Below are positions 55,385 through 64,000 of a stretch of DNA of 64,000 nucleotides, in pieces. Under the pieces are notes generated by a model, which saw only the letters and a list, made by a program, of their open reading frames with translations, was not told where the DNA came from and made no database searches. Origin of the DNA: Gilliamella apicola (GTDB taxonomy: Bacteria; Pseudomonadota; Gammaproteobacteria; Enterobacterales; Orbaceae). The stretch covers positions 682,001 to 746,000 of the forward strand of contig NZ_CP007445.1 in the NCBI RefSeq assembly GCF_000599985.1, in the 5' to 3' direction. Position 1 is the stretch's first letter; each line of letters starts with the position of its first letter. A program made the position numbers and the translations under genes.

Positions 55385-55798
55385 TCACTTATGAAGTTTG
55401 ATTTTCAAATAAGGATTGTTATAAACAATGTCAGGAATGAGTATTATCGGGTCATTAAAGAGATAACTATATACTTTTTTAGTGCTTTTGGGGCCTTCTA
55501 CCGCACATGTCCAAATGCTGTAACCATCATCTTTACGTTTATGATATCTAAGCTTTTCAAACGCTTTTTGCATATATCGCTAGGCAGGTGTTTTTTCAGT
55601 TTTAGCAATCTGTTGTACTTTAGGAAACTCCATCACGTAACGCATAAAAATACCTGGTGTAACAATAAAAATCGTATCATCCACCGTATGAATTTGTGTT
55701 TGTGATTCGTTGATGATGAGATTTTGCATTAAGATAGCTTCTTTTAATCACTTCATAAAATATTCACCAGAAGGTGTTATTTCATCTATTTGTTGCAT
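55385..55798 (-). pseudogene. C-terminal part of a MOBH (TraI_2) ICE relaxase
   Basis: One frame with at least two nonsense codons: SGEYFMK-stop-LKEAILMQN, IINESQTQIHTVDDTIFIVT, PGIFMRYVMEFPKV, stop, RYMQKAFEKLRYHKRKDDGY, SIWTCAVEG and IPDIVYNNPYLKIKLHK. The pattern (xxWLKxxI, VHxVDxxxFLVxPGIF, VQKxFxKLxxHKR) is the C-terminal domain of TraI_2-type relaxases of integrative conjugative elements. No relaxase activity is possible. Confidence 0.62.
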
Positions 55799-55899
55799 TG
55801 TTTTCTATTCCTTATCGGTAAATTCAATCAAACTGTTTGTTGGTTCAGTTGGTTCAGTTGGTTCATGAAACATTGATCAATAATCATTCAAAGGATTAG

Positions 55900-56124
55900 T
55901 TAGCTGGCTATGATGATTAATTTGGGCTCACTGTGGTTGATTTCAGTAATAAACAATTGACTTGCTGTATCTGCTGATTCCAATTGTTCATCCTCGCCAT
56001 TCATTTCAAGTAAATCAAATACCGATTCTAAACTATCGGCTGACGGTGAATTGTTAGGTGTTTTTAATGTGTCAATTTCATGGGGTATATCGGGTGCATT
56101 TTGTTCTGTAAATAAGGTTGTCAT
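55900..56124 (-). pseudogene. Acidic linker fragment, probably of the same relaxase
   Basis: 74 codons (MTTLFTEQNAPDIPHEID...), acidic and low in structure; the open frame extends about 18 codons further upstream without a good start. A repeated EPTEPTEPT tract follows in another frame before the relaxase C-terminal domain. It resembles the disordered middle of MOBH relaxases; weak call. Confidence 0.4.
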
Positions 56125-56170
56125 TTCTTGTGCAACATTATCAGTAATGGATTCCTGCTCTACCTGACTA

Positions 56171-56311
56171 TCATTCTTTGACAGATTGATTTAATGCATA
56201 TGCCATGATTTCTAGTTCATGTTCAAGCATTCCCTCCAAATACGCATGATGACTCTCTGAAGCAGGAAATTTTTTAACTAATTCGGCATAACGTTCAATT
56301 AGCCTTGCCAT
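56171..56311 (-). CDS. Small hypothetical protein (46 aa)
   Basis: MARLIERYAELVKKFPASES, HHAYLEGMLEHELEIMAYAL, NQSVKE. It is a helical, acidic small protein with GGGGAA seven bases before the ATG, too short for most gene finders. It lies between tRNA-Ser and the relaxase relic and may be an ICE gene. I do not recognise a family. Confidence 0.5.
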   Translation of the reverse strand: MARLIERYAELVKKFPASESHHAYLEGMLEHELEIMAYALNQSVKE

Positions 56312-56552
56312 GAATAATTCCCCAACATTTTTTTAATGCGTTGAATTATGTAGAACGAGATAGGTGTATTTAATAAAAAATACAAAACAGTTAGAGTATT
56401 TTTCATTGGACGTTCTAAGTGTAGATAGAAATGAATTACTTTGGATGAGTATGGAATAAAAATGAAAGCAAAAAAAAATTCACTTAAACCCTTGATGACA
56501 AAGTTTAAAATGAATTTCTCTGGATTGCTGTGGAATCCGCCACAAAAATAAA

Positions 56553-56640
56553 TGGCGGAAGCGCAGAGATTCGAACTCTGGGAGGGTCGCCCCTCGCCGG
56601 TTTTCAAGACCGGTGCTTTCAACCGCTCAGCCACACTTCC
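56553..56640 (-). tRNA. serT: tRNA-Ser (UGA)
   Basis: On the minus strand: acceptor GGAAGTG pairs with CGCTTCC, CCA is encoded, the anticodon loop is CTTGAAA with anticodon TGA, there is a long class II variable arm (GCGAGGGGCGACCCTCCC), and the T loop is GTTCGAATC. 88 bases. Its 3' end faces the decayed mobile region, as expected of an integration site. Confidence 0.96.
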
Positions 56641-56820
56641 GCAATGGCTGTGCATATTAAAGTAGACTTACTTATTTGTAAATAGGTATTTTGTGTTTTT
56701 TGATTGTTTGCTTTAAATTTCATCAAATTCAGTTATGATTAGTGTAAATATGGCGCTTTTACTATCAAAATAGTGTTGGAATTTATTTTAATGCGTATAA
56801 TATGGTGCAAATAAAAATTC

Positions 56821-57150
56821 GTGTTTACAAAAATGTTAGAGCAAATACAAACTGATGATAATGGCTATTTAAAAAATTGGCAGGATTGGACTGTTGATTT
56901 GGTTCCTTTAATGGCACAAAAGGAGTCTATCGAATTAACTGATGCGCATTGGGAAGTGATTTTATTTGTTCGTGATTTTTATTTAGAGTATAAGACGTCG
57001 CCAGCGATTAGAGCGTTAGTTAAAGCGATGGAAAAAAAATTTGGTGTAGAAAAGGGTAACAGTCGTTATTTATATAAGTTATTTCCAGATGGTCCTGCTA
57101 AACAAGCAACAAAACTTGCAGGCTTACCAAAACCCGTTAAATGTATCTAA
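56821..57150 (+). CDS. tusE: Sulfurtransferase TusE (DsrC family)
   Basis: 109 aa. [40 protein letters not shown] and the invariant ending GLPKPVKCI with the active Cys108. TusE takes persulfide sulfur from TusBCD and passes it to MnmA for 2-thiouridine formation in tRNA. GTG 56821 gives the same N-terminal length as E. coli TusE; ATG 56833 would shorten it by four residues. No strong ribosome binding site is visible. Confidence 0.9.
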   Translation: MFTKMLEQIQTDDNGYLKNWQDWTVDLVPLMAQKESIELTDAHWEVILFVRDFYLEYKTSPAIRALVKAMEKKFGVEKGNSRYLYKLFPDGPAKQATKLAGLPKPVKCI

Positions 57151-57171
57151 ATAAGCGAATAGAATAATCTC

Positions 57172-57468
57172 ATGATTAGATGGAAATTGCCTTTAATACT
57201 ACTTATTGTGCTAGGTTATTTGCAATACTCGCTATGGTATGGCAAAAATAATGTTTATGATTATCGAGATAATCTACAAGTATTAGCTGATCTTCATGAG
57301 CAAAATGCACAATTAAAGGATCGCAATGAACAGATGTTTGCCGAAATTAATAATTTGCAACGTGGTTCTGAAGCGATAGAAGAGCGTGCCCGTAGCCATT
57401 TAGGTATGGTAAAACCGAATGAGTATTTCTATCGAATTATTAAAGATCCTAACCCGCAATCTCAATAA
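57172..57468 (+). CDS. ftsB: Cell division protein FtsB
   Basis: 98 aa. One TM helix (WKLPLILLIVLGYLQYSLWYG), a coiled coil at ~30-65 (LADLHEQNAQLKDRNEQMFA) and the C-terminal IEERARSHLGMVKPNEYFYR motif. FtsB forms the FtsQLB divisome complex. First gene of the ftsB-ispD-ispF-truD-pcm block, 8 bases before ispD. Confidence 0.93.
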   Translation: MIRWKLPLILLIVLGYLQYSLWYGKNNVYDYRDNLQVLADLHEQNAQLKDRNEQMFAEINNLQRGSEAIEERARSHLGMVKPNEYFYRIIKDPNPQSQ

Positions 57469-57476
57469 GGCATAAC

Positions 57477-58166
57477 GTGAATAATACCAGTAATATTGTC
57501 GCAATTGTTCCAGCAGCTGGTTTTGGTTGTCGTATGAATAATCAAATACCAAAACAATATTTGAAAATTGGCTCCATGACGGTCATTGAACATACTTTAA
57601 ATAAGCTACTATCTCATCCTAAAATAACACAGGTTATTGTCGTTATTAATCGCGAAGATGTAATATTTAAAACGCTTGAAGTTGCTTTGCATGATAAGAT
57701 AAAAGTTACTATAGGCGGAGAAACCCGTGCTGAGTCGGTATTAGCGGGTTTACATTTATTAAATGATAATCAATGGGCGTTGGTGCATGATGCAGCAAGA
57801 CCTTGTGTTTGCCATGATGATATAACACAATTAATTGATATTGTACTCAATGCACAAAAAGGCGGTATTTTAGCTACTCGTGTTAGTGATACCATAAAAC
57901 GTTCTTATAAAAATAATGATAATATTATTGAATGCTCCGAAGATAGAAACTATTTATGGGCTGCAGTGACGCCACAGTTATTTAAAGCAAATGAGTTAAA
58001 ATCATGCCTGCAGCAGGCTCTAGATAATCATATGACTATTACTGATGAAGCTTCTGCTATTGAATATTGTGGTGGGCATCCATTATTAGTTGAGTGTCGC
58101 CGTGATAATATAAAGATTACTCGATCAGAGGATCTTGCTTTGGCGACTTTTTATTTAACTACATAA
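57477..58166 (+). CDS. ispD: 2-C-methyl-D-erythritol 4-phosphate cytidylyltransferase
   Basis: 229 aa. [19 protein letters not shown] is the CTP-binding glycine-rich loop, with [15 protein letters not shown] and the closing [12 protein letters not shown]. It makes CDP-methylerythritol in the MEP isoprenoid pathway. The GTG start has AAGG seven bases upstream. Confidence 0.95.
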   Translation: MNNTSNIVAIVPAAGFGCRMNNQIPKQYLKIGSMTVIEHTLNKLLSHPKITQVIVVINREDVIFKTLEVALHDKIKVTIGGETRAESVLAGLHLLNDNQWALVHDAARPCVCHDDITQLIDIVLNAQKGGILATRVSDTIKRSYKNNDNIIECSEDRNYLWAAVTPQLFKANELKSCLQQALDNHMTITDEASAIEYCGGHPLLVECRRDNIKITRSEDLALATFYLTT

Positions 58167-58183
58167 ATAAAATAGGTAGAACT

Positions 58184-58669
58184 ATGCGGATAGGTCATGG
58201 ATTTGATGTTCATAAATTTGGAGGAGAAGGCCCCATTACCCTTGGAGGAGTTAAAATCCCTTATCAATATGGGTTGGTTGCTCATTCCGATGGAGATGTA
58301 GTATTACATGCTATAACTGATGCGTTAATTGGTGCATTGGCGTTGGGAGATATTGGTAAACTTTTCCCTGATAACGATCCTCAGTATAAAGGAATTGATA
58401 GTCGAATATTATTAAGAAAAGTTTATAGCATTATCCAAAACAAAGGCTATGAACTTGTCAATTTAGATACGACCATTATTGCCCAAGAACCTAAAATGCG
58501 TGGGTATGTTGATCAAATGCGAGTTAATATTGCTGAAGATCTTAATGTCCATTTTGATCAAATTAGTGTTAAAGCAACCACTACAGAACAATTAGGTTTT
58601 ACTGGGCGTAAAGAGGGGATAGCTTGCGAAGCAGTCGTATTACTTACTAAAATATCTAAAGTCAATTAA
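58184..58669 (+). CDS. ispF: 2-C-methyl-D-erythritol 2,4-cyclodiphosphate synthase
   Basis: 161 aa. [12 protein letters not shown] provides the zinc ligands Asp8 and His10, and His42 in [11 protein letters not shown] the third. [18 protein letters not shown] is the C-terminal signature. It acts two steps after IspD in the same pathway, with IspE between them; the genes lie 17 bases apart. Confidence 0.96.
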   Translation: MRIGHGFDVHKFGGEGPITLGGVKIPYQYGLVAHSDGDVVLHAITDALIGALALGDIGKLFPDNDPQYKGIDSRILLRKVYSIIQNKGYELVNLDTTIIAQEPKMRGYVDQMRVNIAEDLNVHFDQISVKATTTEQLGFTGRKEGIACEAVVLLTKISKVN

Positions 58670-58690
58670 ATAAAAAAATAGGTCACATTC

Positions 58691-59713
58691 GTGTTAACAG
58701 AACTGAATTATTTTTATGGAAAACCAACAATCACAGGACTATATAAACAGCAATATGAAGATTTTATTGTTACTGAAAATCTTGGATTTGAGCTAACAGG
58801 TGATGGCGAACACGTCTTTATTTATCTTCAAAAGCGTGATTGTAATACCATTTTTGTTGCAGAACAGTTAGCTAAATATGTCGGTATTTCAGCCAAGTTA
58901 GTCAGTTATGCAGGATTAAAAGATCGCCAAGCGGTCACTCGTCAGTGGTTTAGTCTACATCTTCCTGGTCAAGTTACACCTGATTTTTCGAATTTTAATT
59001 TAGATGGGTGTGAAATTTTAAAGATTACACGGCATAATAAAAAATTAAAAATAGGCGCTTTGAAAGGTAATTATTTTGATATCACGTTGAAAATGATAAG
59101 TGATAAATCAGGGCTTGAGGCTAAATTAGCATTAATCAAAGAAAATGGTGTACCAAATTATTTTGGTGAACAGCGTTTTGGTCGTGAACAAAATAATATT
59201 ACTCAGGCTATCAAATGGGCAAATGGTGAGATTTCCGTTAAAGATCGAAAAAAACGCAGTTTTTACCTATCAGCAGCACGTAGTGCGATTTTTAATGATA
59301 TTATCAGTCAACGAATTGCACGAAATTTGCATCAAACCGTCGTTGATGGTGATATATTACAACTTGCCGGACGCGGAAGTTGGTTTGTTGCAAAAACAGA
59401 TGAACTACCGTCATTGCAACATCGTTTAGAAAATCGTGAAATTACAATTACTGCACCAATGCTGGGTGATTCAGCACTTGGAACAATGTCTGAAGCACTT
59501 GAATTTGAGCAAAATTGTTTACAAAATTGGACGACTTTTCTTGAATTAGTAAAAAAAGAGCGTATTGAAACTGCAAGACGCTCGATAGTTGTATATCCTT
59601 CGGAAATTAGCTGGCAATGGCTGAATAATGATTGCCTTACTATGAGTTTTTATTTACCATCGGGATGTTATGCCACAAGTGTGATACGTGAATTGATAAT
59701 AGGAAATGAGTAA
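58691..59713 (+). CDS. truD: tRNA pseudouridine(13) synthase TruD
   Basis: 340 aa. The catalytic Asp78 is in [29 protein letters not shown] is the second family motif, and [12 protein letters not shown] the third. It modifies U13 of tRNA-Glu. GTG start, 21 bases after ispF. Confidence 0.95.
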   Translation: MLTELNYFYGKPTITGLYKQQYEDFIVTENLGFELTGDGEHVFIYLQKRDCNTIFVAEQLAKYVGISAKLVSYAGLKDRQAVTRQWFSLHLPGQVTPDFSNFNLDGCEILKITRHNKKLKIGALKGNYFDITLKMISDKSGLEAKLALIKENGVPNYFGEQRFGREQNNITQAIKWANGEISVKDRKKRSFYLSAARSAIFNDIISQRIARNLHQTVVDGDILQLAGRGSWFVAKTDELPSLQHRLENREITITAPMLGDSALGTMSEALEFEQNCLQNWTTFLELVKKERIETARRSIVVYPSEISWQWLNNDCLTMSFYLPSGCYATSVIRELIIGNE

Positions 59714-59718
59714 TAAAT

Positions 59719-60348
59719 ATGCAAAGTTTAAAAATGCAGTCTCTAATTAAATTATTGCGTCAGAAGGGAATCAAAGATGAGCGTGTCCTAACTGCTTTTG
59801 CCTCTATACCTCGCGAACGCTTTATCGACGAGGCATTATCTCATCAGGCTTATGATAATTGTTCTTTACCAATAGGCAGTGGACAAACCATTTCACAGCC
59901 TTATATTGTTGCAAAAATGACCGAGTTATTACATTTAGAACCTGACTCAAAAGTGCTTGAAATTGGTACCGGTTCAGGTTATCAAACGGCAATTTTAGCT
60001 AAATTAGTTAACCACGTTTGTTCGGTTGAAAGAATTAAAAGTCTACAGTGGAATACTAAACGTCGTTTAAAACAATTAGACATTCACAATATCTCTACTC
60101 GACATGGAGATGGTTGGTTAGGATGGCCAGAACGCGGTCCATTTGATGGTATTATTGTTACGGCTGCCGCAACACAAGTACCACAAAGTCTTTTAGATCA
60201 GTTAGCAAATAAAGGTCGCTTAGTCATTCCTGTCGGTGATGAAGACAATCAGGTTCTTCAATTAATAAAACGCAGTGGTGAAGGCTTTATTGTAAAAAAT
60301 GTCGAAGAAGTTAAATTTGTCCCCCTTGTTAAAGGTGATACTGAATAA
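59719..60348 (+). CDS. pcm: Protein-L-isoaspartate O-methyltransferase
   Basis: 209 aa. The SAM-binding motif is [16 protein letters not shown], preceded by [19 protein letters not shown] and followed by [18 protein letters not shown]. It repairs isoaspartyl residues in aged proteins. Five bases separate it from truD. In E. coli nlpD-rpoS follow; here the block ends, with a terminator instead. Confidence 0.94.
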   Translation: MQSLKMQSLIKLLRQKGIKDERVLTAFASIPRERFIDEALSHQAYDNCSLPIGSGQTISQPYIVAKMTELLHLEPDSKVLEIGTGSGYQTAILAKLVNHVCSVERIKSLQWNTKRRLKQLDIHNISTRHGDGWLGWPERGPFDGIIVTAAATQVPQSLLDQLANKGRLVIPVGDEDNQVLQLIKRSGEGFIVKNVEEVKFVPLVKGDTE

Positions 60349-60386
60349 CAAAGCTCTTATAAATTGATAAATTTAATGAATTCGTT

Positions 60387-60417
60387 AATACTTAAGATTT
60401 AATACTTAGTATTTTTT
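60387..60417 (+). terminator. Probable terminator of the ftsB-pcm block
   Basis: AATACTTAAG and CTTAGTATT pair with one bulge and are followed by TTTTT, 39 bases after the pcm stop. Confidence 0.55.
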
Positions 60418-60642
60418 GCCTAATCTTAAATTGCTGGTTGTTTTATTTTTTAATAACACAAACAACTTATTAGTAATTAGATTTTGCTAATTTTTCACTA
60501 AATATTATCTTCTATATACGTCTGTGTTCCTGCCTTTATTGCAATGATTATAGAAGTAATAATTAATTCATTAAAAAATTTCGATTGCTGTCTGAATTGG
60601 GTATTTAGATTGTTAAATTTTTAAATATCAGCAAATCGACAT

Positions 60643-60675
60643 AAAATTATCCACGTTGTTTACATGGATAATTTT
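60643..60675. terminator. Perfect 11-bp hairpin between convergent operons
   Basis: AAAATTATCCA / TGGATAATTTT with an 11-base loop. The A and T ends make it usable in both directions; it lies 45 bases past the pnuC stop. Confidence 0.6.
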
Positions 60676-60720
60676 GTTATTGAAACGTATGCATTATCTC
60701 AAACTTTTTGACAAACATAT

Positions 60721-61410
60721 TTATTGCTTTTGTTCGGAATTTCTCCACTCACAAATGCCATAAATTGCATTAAATAGATAAATTAAATATTGTGCAGCAA
60801 TAACGATGTTATCTGTATAGATATTAAGGCTAATTACCAACACATTTAATATCACCCAAAAATACCAATTAAACGAATAACGCATCATCAATAATAACTG
60901 GGCAACAATCCCTAATCCAAAGATAAAGCAGTTAGTTATAAGTTGATAACTACTATTGTTGACTTCAAGGGATTCGGTGATGTAAATATTTAAAAATACT
61001 GCCGCAATGAGAATGATAATTGCACATAAAAAATTACTTTCACTCAAGGTGCGGGATTTAACATTTTTATTGTTATCTTGGTTTTTTTGCCAATTAATTA
61101 AGCCATAAATGTGGGTACCAAAATAGCAAATACTTGGTAAACCAGCACCAATATTACCATTAAGAAAGTTAGCAAAGCATTCAGCAACGTTTGCTAACAT
61201 ACCCATTACATTTCCCATATTTTTACGTTTGGCCAATAATATTACACAGATCAATCCACAAAAAGCACCAATATAGGAAATGGTGTAACGAAGATTAAAT
61301 TGACTAAATGGATCAGTGTATAAAAAAGCTAATGTTACACATATTATGCAAAAAAGTGGATAGAATTTATTTCGTCCAATAAATATTATAAGTTGATTTA
61401 ATTTATTCAT
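60721..61410 (-). CDS. pnuC: Nicotinamide riboside transporter PnuC
   Basis: 229 aa with about seven TM helices. YGLINWQKNQDNN and the final WYFWVILNVLVISLNIYT block with the Trp-Asn motif are typical of PnuC. It facilitates entry of nicotinamide riboside, which NadR then phosphorylates. It starts two bases after the nadR stop, so the two form one salvage operon. Confidence 0.92.
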   Translation of the reverse strand: MNKLNQLIIFIGRNKFYPLFCIICVTLAFLYTDPFSQFNLRYTISYIGAFCGLICVILLAKRKNMGNVMGMLANVAECFANFLNGNIGAGLPSICYFGTHIYGLINWQKNQDNNKNVKSRTLSESNFLCAIIILIAAVFLNIYITESLEVNNSSYQLITNCFIFGLGIVAQLLLMMRYSFNWYFWVILNVLVISLNIYTDNIVIAAQYLIYLFNAIYGICEWRNSEQKQ

Positions 61411-61412
61411 AA

Positions 61413-62657
<1,245 letters not shown>

Positions 62658-62889
62658 CTATGTTTGTTTTCTATTTTTAACAAAATATACAATTTTTTAA
62701 TAAAATGTTCAATATATAAAACGAAATTAATTTTTTTATTTAAAACCGCATTAAATTTTATGGAAATTTAAACAGAAATAGTCAATACTCTTTCAACACA
62801 GCGATCATGGATCGAAATGCGATATATTCATGTTTACAAAATTAATATAATCAAATAATTAAACTGTATAATTGTTATAAAGGGATAGT

Positions 62890-64000
62890 ATGAAAGTTCA
62901 AAAAATAGCTCTTTTAATGGCATTAGTTTCAAGTAGTGTTTTTGCTGATAATAATATCACTTTAGATAAAGTGACTTTATTCTTACAAGGCGCCGAATTA
63001 CAAGGTCAAGCAACGGTATCACTAAAAAAAGGTGAAAGTGAAATAGTGTTAACTGGAATTGCCGATGGTATTAAACCAGACTCCATAAACGTTGGATTTG
63101 ATGTTAAAAGTAATGTAAAAATTTTATCTGTATCATTAGATGAAAAGTATCCAAAAATTAATGAAAATAGTAGTGAAATTAATTTGTTAGATCAACAATT
63201 GTTACAATTACAAAATAAACTTAATACAACTATAGTTCAGTTAAAGGCTGTAAATGAGCAAATTGAACTTTTGAAAGGCAATCGTTTAGAAAAATTAACT
63301 AAAATTGATAATGATGATTTAGCTCAATTAAAAAAAGTGATGGATTTTATCAAAACTAATTTGGTTGTTGCATTAGATGAACAATATCAATTACAACAAG
63401 AAATTGAACAATTAACCTTTCAGATAACTGAATGCCAAACTAAAATCGACAAACAAAAGCAGGCTAAAGAGGCTTTAGTTAGCGCTGTTATCGTAAAAGT
63501 ACATGCCCAAAATGATATTACATTACCCGTTACGCTTTCTTATATAACCAATAAAGCAGGTTGGAAACCTGTTTATGATATTCAGGTTAAGGATATTGAC
63601 TCTCCATTACAATTAACCTATAAAGCGGATATTTACCAAAATAGTGGTATAGATTGGCAAGATATAAATTTTAGTTTATCAACTTCACAACCTAGAGAAA
63701 GCCTAAAATCTTCTGAATTATGGACATGGCATATTAACACTTTATCAGATGAAGGTGGGTTCTTTTTTTCTAAGAGTGATTATGATGAAAAAAGTGAAAA
63801 AGAATCAAGATCAAGAAAACCATCGGATGAAGATTTTCCTAATGAGTTGGGTGTGAATACTCAGTTTGAAGTTAATTTGCCATATACCATTAAAACAAAC
63901 AATCAAAGTGACTTATTAACAATACAAAATAAAGAAGTCAAAGCCCAATACCATTATGTGGCAACACCAAAAATCGATAATAGCGTTTATTTGGAAGCAC
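62890..64000 (+). CDS. MuiA-type DUF4139 protein (cut by window edge)
   Basis: The first 370 codons are present and open to the window end. Signal peptide MKVQKIALLMALVSSSVFA, then the DUF4140 N-terminal domain (VTLFLQGAELQGQATVSLKK), a coiled coil at ~98-195, and the DUF4139 strand region (TLPVTLSYITNKAGWKPVYD, YQNSGIDWQDINFSLSTSQP). This is the mucoidy-inhibitor MuiA family, of unclear biochemical role, located in the envelope. AAGGGA precedes the ATG. Confidence 0.82.
   Translation, partial: MKVQKIALLMALVSSSVFADNNITLDKVTLFLQGAELQGQATVSLKKGESEIVLTGIADGIKPDSINVGFDVKSNVKILSVSLDEKYPKINENSSEINLLDQQLLQLQNKLNTTIVQLKAVNEQIELLKGNRLEKLTKIDNDDLAQLKKVMDFIKTNLVVALDEQYQLQQEIEQLTFQITECQTKIDKQKQAKEALVSAVIVKVHAQNDITLPVTLSYITNKAGWKPVYDIQVKDIDSPLQLTYKADIYQNSGIDWQDINFSLSTSQPRESLKSSELWTWHINTLSDEGGFFFSKSDYDEKSEKESRSRKPSDEDFPNELGVNTQFEVNLPYTIKTNNQSDLLTIQNKEVKAQYHYVATPKIDNSVYLEA

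Larger units (their letters stand above)
60349..60720. other. Intergenic region between convergent pcm and pnuC
   Basis: Holds two hairpins (60387-60417 and 60643-60675) and no gene. The rest is AT-rich without recognisable motif. Confidence 0.5.

Noticed and set aside
56299..56655. Minus-strand frame of 118 codons overlapping tRNA-Ser
   Set aside because: Its N-terminal part is simply the translated tRNA gene and the rest has no homology features.

Overview
The window is very AT-rich DNA from a gammaproteobacterium. The tusE, ftsB-ispD-ispF-truD-pcm and nadR-pnuC blocks, a YbiW/YbiY-type glycyl radical system and a VgrG operon with long immunity-gene arrays point to the Orbaceae (Gilliamella-like bee-gut symbionts). 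That assignment is inference; no rRNA or marker gene here proves it.

Layout. 1-3116: a tandem array of 366-aa two-TM proteins (three full-length or nearly so, one truncated), probably orphan T6SS immunity genes. 3664-7010: a glycyl radical enzyme and its activase (pflE-pflF), behind a CRP-like site and a CTTTC palindrome. 7038-11871: four tandem genes for secreted bilobal aspartic proteases; each duplicated unit also carries a dead copy of the last ~35 codons of pflF and its terminator. 12037-13675: a DeoR-family regulator and a YciI-like protein. 13864-18517: nine tandem copies of a 159-aa protein at an exact 521-bp period, the last one broken by a nonsense codon.

18851-28933 is the most interesting block: four tightly coupled genes for a ClpB-like unfoldase, an NrdG-like radical SAM protein, a 2085-aa zinc-ribbon/pseudokinase/SF1-helicase/nuclease fusion and a coiled-coil protein. 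I do not recognise it as any named defence or stress system.

29081-43295: an IS3 relic, a secreted unknown protein, then (minus strand, read right to left) a T6SS payload operon: vgrG, a DUF4123 adaptor, a VasX-like pore-forming effector and five tandem two-TM candidate immunity genes.

44097-56311 is a graveyard of mobile and accessory DNA. It holds a KilA-N stub, an AraC regulator, a dead EntD-like PPTase, intact emrAB-type export genes, SDR and flavoprotein stubs, an MBL-fold hydrolase, a broken nucleotide-sugar dehydrogenase, a DUF6271 protein, a FemAB/GNAT gene split at a poly-A run, DUF1016, IS3 and IS5 relics, a Ner-like regulator, a umuC stub fused to intact cho, and a decayed ICE relaxase. 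It ends at the 3' end of tRNA-Ser(UGA), a classic integration site. From 56821 on the window is ordinary core genome: tusE, ftsB-ispD-ispF-truD-pcm, convergent nadR-pnuC, and the start of a MuiA/DUF4139 gene cut by the window edge.

Four unrelated or distantly related gene families are tandemly amplified (about 22 copies in roughly 17 kb). In the two membrane families the divergence between copies is concentrated in the transmembrane hairpin, as expected of immunity proteins diversifying against pore-forming toxins.
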